Shown here piece by piece: positions 20,901-31,562 of a stretch of 64,000 nt of DNA. Made by a program: the position numbers and the translations under genes. Each line of letters starts with the position of its first letter. The stretch's first letter is position 1. Source of the stretch: Pictodentalium vernedei. Taxonomy: Eukaryota > Mollusca > Scaphopoda > Dentaliida > Dentaliidae. The stretch covers positions 178,674,356 through 178,738,355 of the forward strand of contig CM062297.1 in assembly GCA_031216915.1 (NCBI GenBank), written 5' to 3'. Under the pieces are notes generated by a model, which saw only the letters and a list, made by a program, of their open reading frames with translations, was not told the origin of the DNA and searched no databases.

Positions 20901-21720
20901 GCCTTTTGTTGGGCCTCCTTCCAATGAAATCTTGAATATTTCTTATTTCTTAGTTCTAACAAAGGGGCAGCAATTTCACTGAACCTTGGGAAAAATCGAT
21001 TGTAATAACATAGCATCCTGAGAAAACTGCGCACTTCAGTGGTTTTAACTTTCAGATAACAGAGACTTTGGATTCTTCTGGTTTTATTCCTTCTTGGCTA
21101 ATCACAAAGCCAACATAAGAAGTTTCAGACTGAAAGAAGGAGCACTTCTTTGCTTTTAATTTGAGCTTGTGCTGGCATAATCTTTGGAATACTTGTTTAA
21201 TGTGATTCAAGTGAGATTTTTCAAAAAATCAAAATGTTGTCAATGTAAGCCAGGTTATTGATATGAAGTCAGGTTATTGACCTGCCAATAACCTGACTTC
21301 ATATCAAGACTGATAAGGTACTTACACCCATTCAATAAAGTGAAGATATCATCTATGAGTGGCAACGGCCAGTTTGTGACCTTCGTGACCCCATTTAACT
21401 TCCTGAAGTCCACATAAAAGCGCTTAGAGCCATCCTTCTTGCCAACAAACAAGCAAGGAAAACTCCAAGAACTGTTTGAGTGTCGAATAATACCGGCCTC
21501 TAATATTTCAGCTAAGGCATCATCCATGATCTTTTGCTTCAGGAGAGGTACTCTATAGGCTCGACTTTTTATTGGAGGAGAGTCTCCAGTATCAATCTTC
21601 ATCTTAACTGTGTCTGTTTGGGTTAACTCCTTATCAGTCTTAGCAAATAAGTCTTTGTTTTCATGAATAACTTGCATTAATATATGTCTCTTATCATTCG
21701 GGACCTGAATATCAGCCTCG
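20901..21720 (-). pseudogene. pol: Reverse transcriptase with internal deletion
   Basis: The amino half is clear: SRAYRVPLLKQ, EAGIIRHSNSSWSFPCLFVGKK, YVDFRKLN and LISLDMKSGYWQV (first catalytic Asp). About 60 residues normally found next are missing; the text jumps at 21258-21307 to AYIDN, the Y-x-D-D box with its second Asp changed to Asn, and continues (HLNHIKQVFQRLC, SYVGFVIS) toward RNase H. A perfect 22-bp inverted repeat with a 6-bp loop lies exactly at the junction. Confidence 0.9.
21258..21307. repeat. Perfect hairpin at the RT deletion junction
   Basis: Arms 21258-21279 and 21286-21307 are perfectly complementary over 22 bases around ACCTGC. One arm is the normal RT coding sequence (LDMKSGYW); the other is its inverted duplicate. 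Confidence 0.9.
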
Positions 21721-22039
21721 GTGATCTCATTTTCATTTAATTCAGGCTGGTTTGTCAATACTTGTTTTATTTGTATGAGTTGTTTCCCTTGATCCATGGG
21801 ATACAGTCTTCCAACTATGCACCTACGTTTCAAGGTGTAATATTTGTTTATACTATTGATTATCATTACCGGGATATTTCCATCACCATTTGTCGCTATA
21901 CTATTGCTAACCGATAAACCTGGTTGCTCAGTGATAAAACCTTGTTTTAAACCATGATGTTCTAAAAGTTCAGAGTCAAATGTTGATCTTGCTGCAGCAG
22001 CTTTGGCTGTACACAAGCAAGTAGATTGTGGTTTAATTT

Positions 22040-22508
22040 CAACTTGATTAACCAACCTGGTTAAACAGCAAACATGCAAGTCTTTAACTATGGGGATAAA
22101 TTGACCAGCTAATGTCAGTCTTCTATGTTCCCAGTAAATGTTAACTTTATTGTCAGTAATCCAATCAAGTCCTAAAAGCATTGATCAGTTGAGCTCATCT
22201 AAGACCAAGAATTGATGCAATTGGAAAATTCCATTGATAGAAAACTTTAGTTTAATTACTCCTCATGGTCTAACATCAATTCCCGATACACCTGATATAA
22301 TAGGTAAAATTTTCCTATCACCATGTAGTTGAGGTCTATGTTTCAAGTTTTTCCAAAATTTGGTACTAACACATGAAGTCTGAGCTCCCGAATCAAGTAG
22401 AGCTCTGACTCGTTGTTTACCTAAGTGTACCATAACACTATCCAATGAAGCTGTGCTGTAATTAATTGTAAGTTTTTTCAAACCAGAGTTGGTTTGTTTT
22501 TGTTCCAC
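22040..22508 (-). pseudogene. pol: Aspartic protease
   Basis: VRALLDSGAQTSCVS carries the catalytic D-S-G-A of retroviral-type proteases, and MLLGLDWI further on is the usual second conserved segment. Two in-frame stops (near 22263 and 22190) interrupt. The frame is the same as RT, RNase H and integrase, and an in-frame linker leads into it from 22829. Confidence 0.85.
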
Positions 22509-22509
22509 A

Positions 22510-22829
22510 TTATTCTTATTCTCTAAGTTATTAGTCTCCCCATGTCCCTTTGGATCCTTTTTAATTAAGTTATTTCTATTTTTCTTTCATCTTGGCTTTT
22601 TATCTGTTTTCATTTTATTACCAAGCGTTTTGCATTCAAGTGCATTGCTACTACCATGTTGTTTGTGGGAGTAACCATGTGGTTTATTTACTTCCTGTTG
22701 GCCATTTTGGCAGCCATTTTGTTTCTGGTGGCACTTTTGTTTGTTTACATCCTTTGGCCATCTTGGCTGCCATTTTGTTTGTTTACATCCTGTCGGCCAT
22801 CTTGGCTGACATTTTGTTTCCATGGCCAT
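22510..22829 (-). pseudogene. Low-complexity linker between macro domain and protease
   Basis: Lys/Gln/Asn/Trp-rich, built from imperfect repeats of a short unit (CAAAATGGC(A/T)GCCAAGATGG-like on the minus strand). It is in frame with the protease after one stop at 22587 and overlaps the end of the macro-domain frame (22783-22829) in a different phase. At DNA level it contains many GCCATnTT sequences. No domain recognised. Confidence 0.6.
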
Positions 22830-22924
22830 TTTGTTTGTTTACATCCTTAACTTCCTGTTTCACATTTTTATTATGTTCTGTTCTAATTTTTCCTACTATT
22901 TTCACAGTTTGACTCACATTATTC

Positions 22925-23455
22925 TGACAAGCTTTGCACATTACAGTTACTATATCAGATTGTAAGTCAACTATGCATATTTGTTGAGGCATGACCTTAT
23001 TTCCAAAAGTGTTTGCATGATTTTGAATGGTATTAACTATAATTTCTGCACATTTGTATTTTGGCACCCCAAAAATTCCACTACTAATAACAGGCATAGC
23101 CAGAGTAGAATACTTCCTTTTCTGACATGTCTGTAATATTCCCATCACAGTTTTATATAAATCTTCAAAACATCTGTCTTTATCATGATACTCACTCCAC
23201 CTGGGGCCAACTGTGTGGATAACATTGGAACAAGGCAAATATCCACCAGTGGTTACCATATTTCCACCTACTGGTAGGGGACCATTTTTGAGCTAAGTAT
23301 TCCTGGCATTTTCTCTGAAGGGCTGGGCCAGCTCTTCTAGCTATGGCATTCGCTGCACTCCCACCATGTGTGAAATGTGTGTTAGCTGGGTTAATGATAG
23401 CATCTGCCCTTAATGTTGTGATATCGGCTTGCCATACCCTCACCTTCAATTTGTT
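22925..23455 (-). pseudogene. Macro domain (ADP-ribose-binding fold) inside the retroelement
   Basis: Macro domains bind ADP-ribose, and some remove it from proteins. Across two frames joined by one shift near 23265 the complete fold is readable: strand VRVWQADITTL, the substrate-binding loop IINPANTHFTHGGSAANAI, then GGYLPCSNVIHTVGPRW, the helix DLYKTVMGILQTC, and the phosphate-binding loop AMPVISSGIFGVP followed by the helix KCAEIIVNTI. The Asn of N-P-A-N, the Gly-Gly, the VIHTVGP strand and the S-S-G-I-F-G loop all match the family. It lies after the nucleocapsid zinc knuckles and before the protease on the same strand. One frameshift in about 175 codons is less decay than in gag. It could be a captured host gene; whether it was translated with gag, with pol or alone is unclear. 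Confidence 0.9.
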
Positions 23456-23831
23456 CCCAACTTGAAAAGTGAAAGTATGTCGGGAAAATCTGTCATTTTC
23501 AGAGTTCTAGTTATGCCCTTTATTCTTCAGATCAGTAGATTTTCTACACTTTAGCACCCTTTGACAGTCTTTTGTTCAAGGACTTCTGACTGTACATCGG
23601 TCACACCATTTTAACCCCTTGCAATTCCTAGTATAATGGGTCTTACTACAACACTTTCTCACAAACTTCATCAAATTTGAAGGGTTTTGGATCCAGGGGG
23701 CCTTGACCTTTCAGCTCATCCTTTTTGACCCCTGAGCTTGTGTTCAGCTGTTGTTGGTTGTGAAGTAGAAATTTTGATTCGTTTTTACACTTATTATTCC
23801 CTGTTTTTCTCACATTGTTATTATTGTCCAT
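23456..23831 (-). pseudogene. Cys/His-rich segment preceding the macro domain
   Basis: From an ATG at 23831 a polar Asn/Lys-rich stretch leads, after a frameshift near 23650, to a region with many Cys and His (C-S-K-T-H-Y-T-R-N-C, then W-C-D-R-C and D-C, K-C, G-H), which could bind zinc. It is in the same frame as the first part of the macro domain and reads directly into it (with two in-frame stops). It does not match the CCHC knuckle pattern exactly. Function unknown. Confidence 0.55.
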
Positions 23832-23852
23832 CCTCAATAGTTTATTTCTTAT

Positions 23853-25529
23853 TTATGTATTTACAGTAGCTTGACTGTCACTCTTACAAGTGATATTTAC
23901 ACCTCTAATAGCTAGTTTTGTAGAAGAACCATTTCTGAGTCTCGTTGACTCATATATCTCAATTACTAGGGGTGAACCAACTTTGGTTCTCATACATTTT
24001 TGCTGCCATTTCCTCTCATTATTTTTATTTATAACTCTACAATTATTTACACTGGTCTGCTGCGGTTGTTTAACTTTTATTTCTTCCTTTCATTTGTCAT
24101 TTTTATTTTTACATATTTTGGGAGCTTGTGGTTCCTGTTGAGACTTAACCATGTTTACTGCCCCACGCAAACAGAGTTTTCCTCATTTAAATTCACCATA
24201 CAATCACAGGTGAAATGGCCTCTCTGGTGACAGCGGTAACAATCAAAGTTTAATCTATTTCCTGGAGATTGTACCTCCAATGTTCTGACGTGTCAGGTTA
24301 AATTAACTCGACAATCTTTTCTGACATGGCCTATATGATTACAGTGCTGACAAACGAGTCTTGGGGGCCTTGCACGCTGCTGGTATCGATTACCCTGGAC
24401 CTTGCAGTCTGCTGATATTGATTACCACCCATTTTTCGGTTAACTTGTTGATAAAAGGGTCTCGGTCTATCTGGATTTCTGTCATATGATTGACGGTAAC
24501 CATTGTAATTGCTTTTTGTTAAAATATTCACCCTATGCTTCTGTTGGGCGGTTTCTACCTCCATCGGAGTTATGGTTCACGTGTCCTCAGTGTCTTCTAC
24601 CATTTCAGGGGGTAAATTAGTCTCATATTCTTCATAACATAGATTTTCATTCCGAACCCTAACTTTTAAAGATTCTATGCGTGACTTAAACTGTAATTTT
24701 GCTGAGGCTTCTAACAAAGCCTGGCTCATCACATTTCCTAATGTTGTGGGTGCTTTTCTGATCAATTTCATTTGAACATCACTGTCAAGTAACCCATCGT
24801 CAAAATAGTCTGCAATTTGGCATTGGATTATGGGGCGGTCAACATCTTCCATGTATGCATCTTTTGCCAAATCCAGCATTCGTTCGCTTTAAGTAACAAT
24901 GGTCTCATGCTTGATTTGCTTCATATACCTCAATGCATTGTTAGCCATGCTAATATCCATAATAGCACTGTACCTTTTCTTCAATTCCTTGTAAAGTTCT
25001 TCCCATTTCATATCAGGTCGGGCCTTGATTGATCACAAAATAAAATCAGCGACCACAAATTCACTGGTTTGAGCAGCTATCATGGCTTTCCATTCTTCCC
25101 CTATTTTATTTGTTTCACAGTAAAGCTCCAGGGACTTAATCCAGAATCTGAACTGCACTGGGTGGCCCGAGAACTTTTTAATATGAGTGAATAATGCCTG
25201 AGACTGTATGGCATTAGCTGTAGTAGCTACATTTACATTGCCACTAATTATTGTTTCATGCAAATGTTCAATTGCGGCCATGGCAGGACTATCCTCTTTT
25301 CGTTCGTCTTTTACTTTTAATTGATCGATTGCCTGTTGTAGTTGGTCAACCTCTGTTTGATCATAACCAACTCATCCTGATGACGAGTTTTTGTGTCTTC
25401 AATCAATTGCACCCCTCCTAGATCCAAGTGTTAAATTTGTTTTTGCAATTCTTGAATTTGGGCTTCATATGCATTAATTTTACCCTGAGCAAGTATTAAC
25501 TGCAGTTGAACTTGATCAAGGTCAGCCAT
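23853..25529 (-). pseudogene. gag: gag: capsid and nucleocapsid, broken
   Basis: ATG at 25529 begins a Gln/Leu-rich helical start (MADLDQVQLQLILAQ). Capsid-like sequence follows in one main frame with stops (FSGHPVQFRFWIKSLELYC, WEELYKEL, DLAKDAYMEDVDRP), typical of Ty3 gag. Two CCHC zinc knuckles lie near 24308-24352 (CQHCNHIGHVRKDC) and 24200-24243 (CYRCHQRGHFTCDC). A basic Lys/Asn-rich tail ends at a TAA near 23853. Several stops look like TGG-to-TGA or CGA-to-TGA changes. Confidence 0.85.
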
Positions 25530-26080
25530 ACTGATTTCTTATAAATACAAAACTTTCTCTGCTGACAAATAATAATGAAATAAGAAAATCAAGCCACTTA
25601 CCCTTTTATGATGTTACTGCACTAAATGGTCATTGTGTTCTGTGAAGAATCTTGTAGAATTCCTAGTGATTTCCTTGTTGAGATGAATCCTGCCTGCCTG
25701 CTGTCCTCTGATGTTTGAATTAAAGTTTCCGAGTTAATCGGATTGGATGGGGTTAATCAATGAGTACTTGCATGGGTGAAGGGCTCGGTACTGGGTTTTA
25801 TTCACAATTCTGTCCTTTGCCCTCCGAAATTTGTTGCACCCATAGTGGTAAATTCTACCATTAAACAATCGGGAATCTGGTGTATTTCTTCAGCGGTTTT
25901 GTTATTTTTGATTAAAATTTGGTGGAAATATTCACTACACCCCGGAACTGGTCTAATAAGTGTTCACGAAACTGTTGTCTGGCAAGGTGTAAGGTGTTGG
26001 TTCCCATATTATTGGCTGGTGGTCTTAGCTATCCGCCCATTCAAAGAAACAGTTCGTGAAAATTCTCAAGAGAACATTCT

Positions 26081-26093
26081 GGTCACAGCACCA
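26081..26093 (-). promoter_or_regulatory. Probable tRNA primer-binding site
   Basis: On the minus strand TGGTGCTGTGACC starts with the TGG expected for a PBS and lies about 550 bases upstream of the gag ATG, beside the presumed 5' LTR. The tRNA was not identified. Confidence 0.5.
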
Positions 26094-26104
26094 AATTAAG
26101 TCTA

Positions 26105-26900
26105 TGTGTGGCACAGTAGAGGGGTTAATGAAACGGTATGGCTGCAATCGTTGCACCCCAGTGGTCTAGTGGATTTTGGTTAGGACTCCAAAAACGTTCT
26201 GGGGAGGTAGTTCGTAATCACTCCCCCACACGTAAGCTTAAAGATAATGTCTGAAGTAATGGGTAAAAACAAAGTTCGTGGTTACTCTTGAAACATTCAC
26301 CATGGATTCCCCAAGAACACTTCAGCTGGACATGGAAAAGGTCAAACACAGAAGAGTACTTACGATTTCTTTGTAAAATATTTTTCCTTAATTAAATTAT
26401 AGCACTCTGCACTTGTAAAAAGTCTCTGATGCAAAACAAATTTTCAGGTATTCTTTTACTGAAGAAATAAAGTTTGACTTAGCGTTACTAAGAGGCAGGA
26501 ACCTTCCACCATTCGCGTGCTGTGCTTCAGAGGAGTTGTGCCGAAAACTGACTCTTTTGGGCCGGTCAATTTGCTTATAATATACAACCTATGTGTCAGA
26601 AGATAGTTTATCACATCAGATGTTAACCAGGTGTATGAATTGGATTTTCAACTTTCAGCAGAAATTCTGCATAGCCCTATTTTTACCGGCCAGATGCAAT
26701 TTTATTGTTTAGTATTAGCAGATAGCTCTCCTCTCCTTTTAAAGTGGACAGCCAGTATATTGTTAACATTGTCGAGTCTTAATCTCGAGAACCATTAAAT
26801 TATTATCAGCTATAAATTTCGGTTTTAACAACCGTGGTCGACACTTACAACATGCCATACCTCTGACACGACATGATTAAAACTACTAACAAGCGAACAC
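26105..26900 (-). repeat. Presumed 5' LTR and leader, boundaries uncertain
   Basis: Lies directly beyond the primer-binding-like site. The minus strand would end in ...GTGCCACACA (CA end at 26105). A TATA-like GTATATTATAAGC sits at about 26571-26585 on the minus strand. No second copy was recognised anywhere in the window, so the outer boundary cannot be set and LTR status is inferred from position. Confidence 0.35.
26155..26235 (+). other. tRNA-like fragment
   Basis: TGGTCTAGTGG and GGTTAGGACTCC resemble the D-arm/A-box of tRNA-Glu-type genes, and GGTAGTTCGTAATCACTCC about 40 bases later resembles a degraded T-arm. Extra bases in the D arm and no paired acceptor stem exclude an intact tRNA. 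It could be a tRNA pseudogene, a SINE head or chance. Confidence 0.3.
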
Positions 26901-27156
26901 CTATTAATATGTCGCCATGATGTATGGTATATGGCCAGATAAGTATTTGTAATCGGCATAGAGATGAAATTGCTTATTATTTATCTCCTAATGGGAGTTC
27001 GTACATACCAATGGCCTCTAGTCAACATCTGTGTTTTTTAATGAAAATATATTCTGTACACAAACATCTAAAATCTTCATTTTACTTCTGAGAAAGATAT
27101 GTTTCTCAGTGAAAGGATTACATGAAAGTAAAATCATACTTTACACGCAAACTGAA
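26901..27156. other. Unassigned noncoding stretch
   Basis: AT-rich, no recognisable gene or repeat. Confidence 0.35.
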
Positions 27157-27454
27157 CTATATAGCCCGTCCTTGGGACCTCCTCCCCTTGGGGATGAGGA
27201 AAAGCTCTACGTTCATCAATAAGGACCACGGGAAGTAGCTGGTGTTAGCCTCGCCAGATATCAGAAACTGGGCTTTGTTGCTGCTGGCCGAAATAGATTC
27301 ATGCCGCATATTCAGCCAAGGAGTGTCGCCTGAATCCGTGCATGAATGTTTGTCTCGCCATAATGAACCCGCCCGTTCCACTTTTGTTGGGGTGGTTCTT
27401 ATCCTGAAGGGGCTAATAACTTTTCCTCCAAAAGCATAAATCAACTGGGGTTCA
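27157..27454 (-). CDS. Possible terminal coding exon, unknown protein
   Basis: On the minus strand a polypyrimidine tract and TTGTTGTTTTCAG end at 27455, followed by about 98 open codons to a TAG at 27157. Composition is balanced and protein-like (LIYAFGGKVISPFRI, SLWRDKHSC, DTPWLNMRHESIS, FLISGEANTSYFPW), unlike the low-complexity frames nearby. I do not recognise a family. It could be the last exon of a minus-strand gene upstream, or chance. Confidence 0.35.
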
Positions 27455-28600
27455 CTGAAAACAACAATTTTAATACATATACATATAAATAAATACAGTA
27501 ATTTGTGTCTTACATGGACTCCAATGAATATGATAAACAAAATGTCAATCACCCCCTACCCACACAGCTTTTGAGTCACTTGCGGGCCCGCAATCTCTGT
27601 TGTCGCTGAGTTTTCCTCCTATTCGCTGGTATTTGTTCTTTGATCACCTCTTCACTTCACCCGTTCACTGCTGTCGCACAACCACTAACGTTTGTCACTT
27701 TATCGGACGCCATTTCTCTAACACGTGACGGAATGTCACTTTACCCCTGTCGTCGCACGGCCACTAACGTATTGTCACTTACCTATACCTCATTCTCTCC
27801 AACAAGTGACGGAATGTCACTCTACCACTGCTGTCGCATGGCCACTAGCTTATTGTCACTTTACTTGATGCTTTTCACACAAGCAGTCGCCACCAATGTG
27901 GTTAAACTTTCTCCTTTGTTTATCTCAGAATAATGTCCATACAGGCGAAGCCTACTCAGCCTACGTATGGCTTGCCTTCTTCAACAGGTAATGCCGTTTA
28001 CCTAAATGTAATTAGCTCCCTGAGCTCGTACTTCGTGTTTCTGATCCTATTCTCATATATGGCCACCGACTTGGCCCGCGACTGCCCCTATTCTAAATAT
28101 GAGCTCTGTGGCTTCCCTACATCACAACGTGCCTATATATTCGCACCAATGTGGCACCTAACCTATAGCATGGGACATCCTCATCTACTAGCAACGACCC
28201 ACAGCCTTACACACCTTCATACTGGAATGGATTTTTCGAGACCCTCCCCCCCCGATTTTTATTTCCATAGCCAGAACATTAATTCTCAGTTCAATCGCTT
28301 CTCTTGAACTTGGCCGCTCAGATCTATCTTAATTTAATTTTCACTTTTAAGTTCCTTTCTCCTGACCTTCGGTGACATGACAGATGCGTAATATGGGTGT
28401 GTGTCCAGAACATGTGCGGTGTACTGTGTTTTACCATAATTACCGATTAACTGGCCATAATTACACAGATAATGACAGTAGGAGAACACTGGTCTCTCTC
28501 GCTTTTTCAATCTTTATTAGAGAGCCTGTGTGGCGTTCGACAAATGCGCAATAATGAAATTAAACTTCGTACTTAATTAGCAGCGCTTGAATTATTGCTG
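27455..28600. other. Noncoding stretch with three diverged ~80-bp repeats
   Basis: Segments at about 27660, 27743 and 27822 share TGTCGCAcggCCACTAACGT, TTGTCACTT and GTGACGGAATGTCACT. Open frames at 27640-28307 cross this repeat and lack any recognisable domain. Confidence 0.5.
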
Positions 28601-30780
28601 GTCTGTTTAAGTGACAAATCGGTTTTTGGGGTCCGCCATATAAATGCACATTCTTATACCTTTGGCCCGAACGAGAAAAATTATCAAAGATATATACACT
28701 TAGAAACAACAAAATCGAAAATTCACCTTGACATCGCCATCATGGTTTCTTTGGTGGCACGTGGTTGCTATGTGACCCAAAATACACAAAGGGACAGGGC
28801 TGTGCTCGGAGGCGGAGCGTTTGTTCAAATGAATGGGTGTATATCTTATTCCCGCAATCAACCCGACAGCGTCCCCAAACTTCCGAAATCCTCGGTTTCT
28901 ACCTATCGAGATTGCCATCATTGATGGCACATGGTTACTATTGGACCCAAAGGCATTTTATAAAGTGAGGCTGTGCTCTTGGCAACCATCCCACTCGATA
29001 CTAGTACTTTTGCTGATTCGTATTTTCCCATAATCCTCGGTAACTTCCTAGAATTACCCCCAACAGACCCGACAACGACTGAAAATCATAAAAAGTACCC
29101 CAAAAGAGCGAAACAGACTTTATTTAGTTTGGGTTCTTCCAGAATGCTCTTTATAATAGTAGCACATAGGGCTATAGACACCTAAAAGGCGCATTCGATT
29201 GTATGGAGTTCCTTTGCTCGATAGGTTTTCTCTGCTTCTATCTATGTATCTATGAGCAATGTTATCGTTTCTATCTACCCAGCCTTAATTGACTGTTCCA
29301 AAGTATACTCCAGTAGCGTAAAAGAGCTGCTTCGGATTCTCCCACAGTTTTAGCTTATTATTACTATGTTTAGCTTTCTGGCCTGTTCTTTCTGGATAGA
29401 ACAGTTTTAGCTTATTGTTACTATTCTTAGCATTCTAGACTGTTTTGACTAGTTTTAACCCTATTCCGGGTACTTTTGTTATTTGCTCCTACCAGAATGA
29501 GCTGAGCCATGTTTTGTTTATCCACATCATGCAATCAGATCACTTTTCTGCAACTAACTAACCAATCAGAGTACTATATTTAGCTTCGACCCACCACCAC
29601 TATCACCACATATTTTATCTACACCGAGACGTTCGTCTTTCGTCATATAAGGGCACGAGGACCACGAATAATCCCCAAATAAGGTTTATCATCAAGTACC
29701 TCATATCCTCATCTGGGTATTAAAGGGTCATTGGACATACTGGTATAGCCTATTAGTCTTATACCAGTCTTAGAGTTTGTCGTATGAGGCAATGAGGACC
29801 ATGAGAAAATCCCTCAATGAGGTAAAATCTGTCATTCATCTTATCTTCACAGGGGTCGTTTTGGGTGTCTGCAGGGTCCGAATATGGGACCCGTTTCCAA
29901 TGGCATGTTTGCATGATTTTTCCCAATTCAACCCCAAAATTTCCCAATCTCAGTCCTCATTCAAATAAAAATTTAATTCCTCTTTAACTCTTGAATTCCT
30001 TTTTTGACTTTAACCTACTGCAACAAAACAGTTGTCTCAACGGGCAGTTTCTACATTCATTTGCAAGTTTCATCCCAAGAACCTTGCCAGTTGTTTCCAT
30101 GCAAGTCTTGGCTGCCTATACAGGCAGCCAAGTTGTGCTTAGACACAACTGCTAAGCCGCAGAATTAGACTGTCCAAGTGTATCAAATACAACAATTTAT
30201 AATAGAGATTACAACGACTGATCATTATTTCATGCCACTGTTTGTTATAAAACTTACTACATGTACCATACATGTAGTAGCTTCTATATTAATGTTCTCA
30301 GCTCAATATGAAGGAAAACTTTATTATTCACTGTGTGTTTCTTCTTCCAAACAAATTCCCAATTGGAGCCTTGGTGACAGGAATTTTCCCAATTGTATGG
30401 ACCCCAGACCCTTTCCCAAAAAGGGTAGAAGAGCCCCTGCCTCATTCAACTGAGGGCTGTGAGGAAATCCTTCAATGAGGTTTTAATCTATCATCCCTCA
30501 TATCCTCATCTGGGCATTCAACATCATTGGCAGTCTGTCTTTCTGTCTGTCTATGCTTGCAGAATCCGACTTTTGTCGTACGCGGCCACGAGGACCATGG
30601 GAAATTACTCAGTGAGGTGTAACAAGTCATTCCTCATCTTTTCATTTCATGCCGGCCATGAGGAAATCCATCAATGAGGAGGTCTTACATCAAGTCGCTC
30701 TTATCCTCCTCATGGTATTGGATGTACTATTGGTGAACACCTGATGGAGGATAACTTTGGGGGATATGACTTCTTCGTTC
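28601..30780. repeat. Diverged dispersed repeats with CCTCAATGAGG motifs
   Basis: Several segments (about 29650-29730, 29785-29850, 30455-30520, 30585-30700) share a GAGGACCATGAGAAAATCCC-like sequence, TCAATGAGG and CTCATATCCTCATCTGGG. The same vocabulary appears in the palindrome centre at 43.3-43.9 kb. Two related segments lie at about 28745-28810 and 28920-28985 (TGGCACGTGGTTGCTA, then GGACCCAAA). A small hairpin CTTGGCTGCCT/AGGCAGCCAAG is near 30105-30130. No gene supported. Confidence 0.5.
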
Positions 30781-31437
30781 AGATACTTCCTCATCCGGAT
30801 ACTTTGGAGGGAATATATAAAAGGGCTCGAGCTTTACTTTCAGCTCGGTTTTCTTTACATATACCCTTAATTTTAGGGTAAAGCTATATTTTTAGAAGTG
30901 TCTACACCCGTTGGTCTATTGATGTATTTTTAGTAACTGACCCCTCCCCCAATCAACTCGATTTTTAACGACGATTCTCAGACTAAGGGTCAAGATGTTA
31001 CCAAACTGTCAAATCAGATTCATGTATTTCCATTGCTTTTCTTCTCCAAATACTTCTATGTTAATTTCCAAAATTTCCCATCTTTAACCTGTCGCCCTAT
31101 CGGTAACAAACACAACTGAACCGGGATGTTCCGGATTGGACAATAAAATACCTTAGTGTATTGTTATTCCCTGACGTTTTGCAAACAAACGTCACGGAAA
31201 ACATGTAATTTTTTCTCGTTTTCTCATTTTAGAAAGATGGGCCGATGTACTCCTGGATTGGCAGGAGGGGGCAATACAAAATTGTTCTCTTGGGGTTTAT
31301 GGGTGCTTAAAATGGCTGGTTTCAGCATTTTTTTCCATGCCGTTTTCCAGGTTGAAGCTTTGCACTGACATTGACAGTCATTTTTCTACCACATACATTT
31401 TGTGGGTTTCTGATATTTCAGAGGCTATATAGACAAT
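30781..31437. other. Unassigned noncoding stretch
   Basis: No recognisable gene, RNA or repeat. Confidence 0.35.
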
Positions 31438-31562
31438 AGTTCACTGCTAGGATTCCAGTACGATTTTTATCCTCGAGTGGGACGCGCGGAGGATTATTTC
31501 ACCAGGCGTTACCCGAGTGAAATAATCTGCGCGGCCCACGAGTCGAGTCCGAGCAGTGAACT
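31438..31562. mobile_element. Short hairpin MITE
   Basis: Ends AGTTCACTGCT (31438) and AGCAGTGAACT (31562) are inverted repeats. Most of the interior is also an inverted repeat: CTCGAGTGGGACGCGCGGAG with GATTATTTCAC pairs with GTGAAATAATC, TGCGCGGCCCACGAGTCGAG. About 125 bp in all; target duplication not resolved. Confidence 0.6.

Larger units (their letters stand above)
15537..26104 (-). mobile_element. Ty3/gypsy-type env-bearing retroelement with macro domain (dead copy)
   Basis: On the minus strand the order is primer-binding-like site (26081-26093), gag with two zinc knuckles, Cys-rich segment, macro domain, aspartic protease, reverse transcriptase, RNase H, integrase with C-terminal domain, envelope-like gene and an acidic ORF. 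RT before integrase is Ty3/gypsy (or retroviral) order. About 10.5 kb is long for the group, matching the extra modules. Stops are frequent, many consistent with C-to-T or G-to-A changes; there are frameshifts, and the RT palm is partly deleted. The 3' end near 15.5 kb is arbitrary because no 3' LTR was found. Confidence 0.85.
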
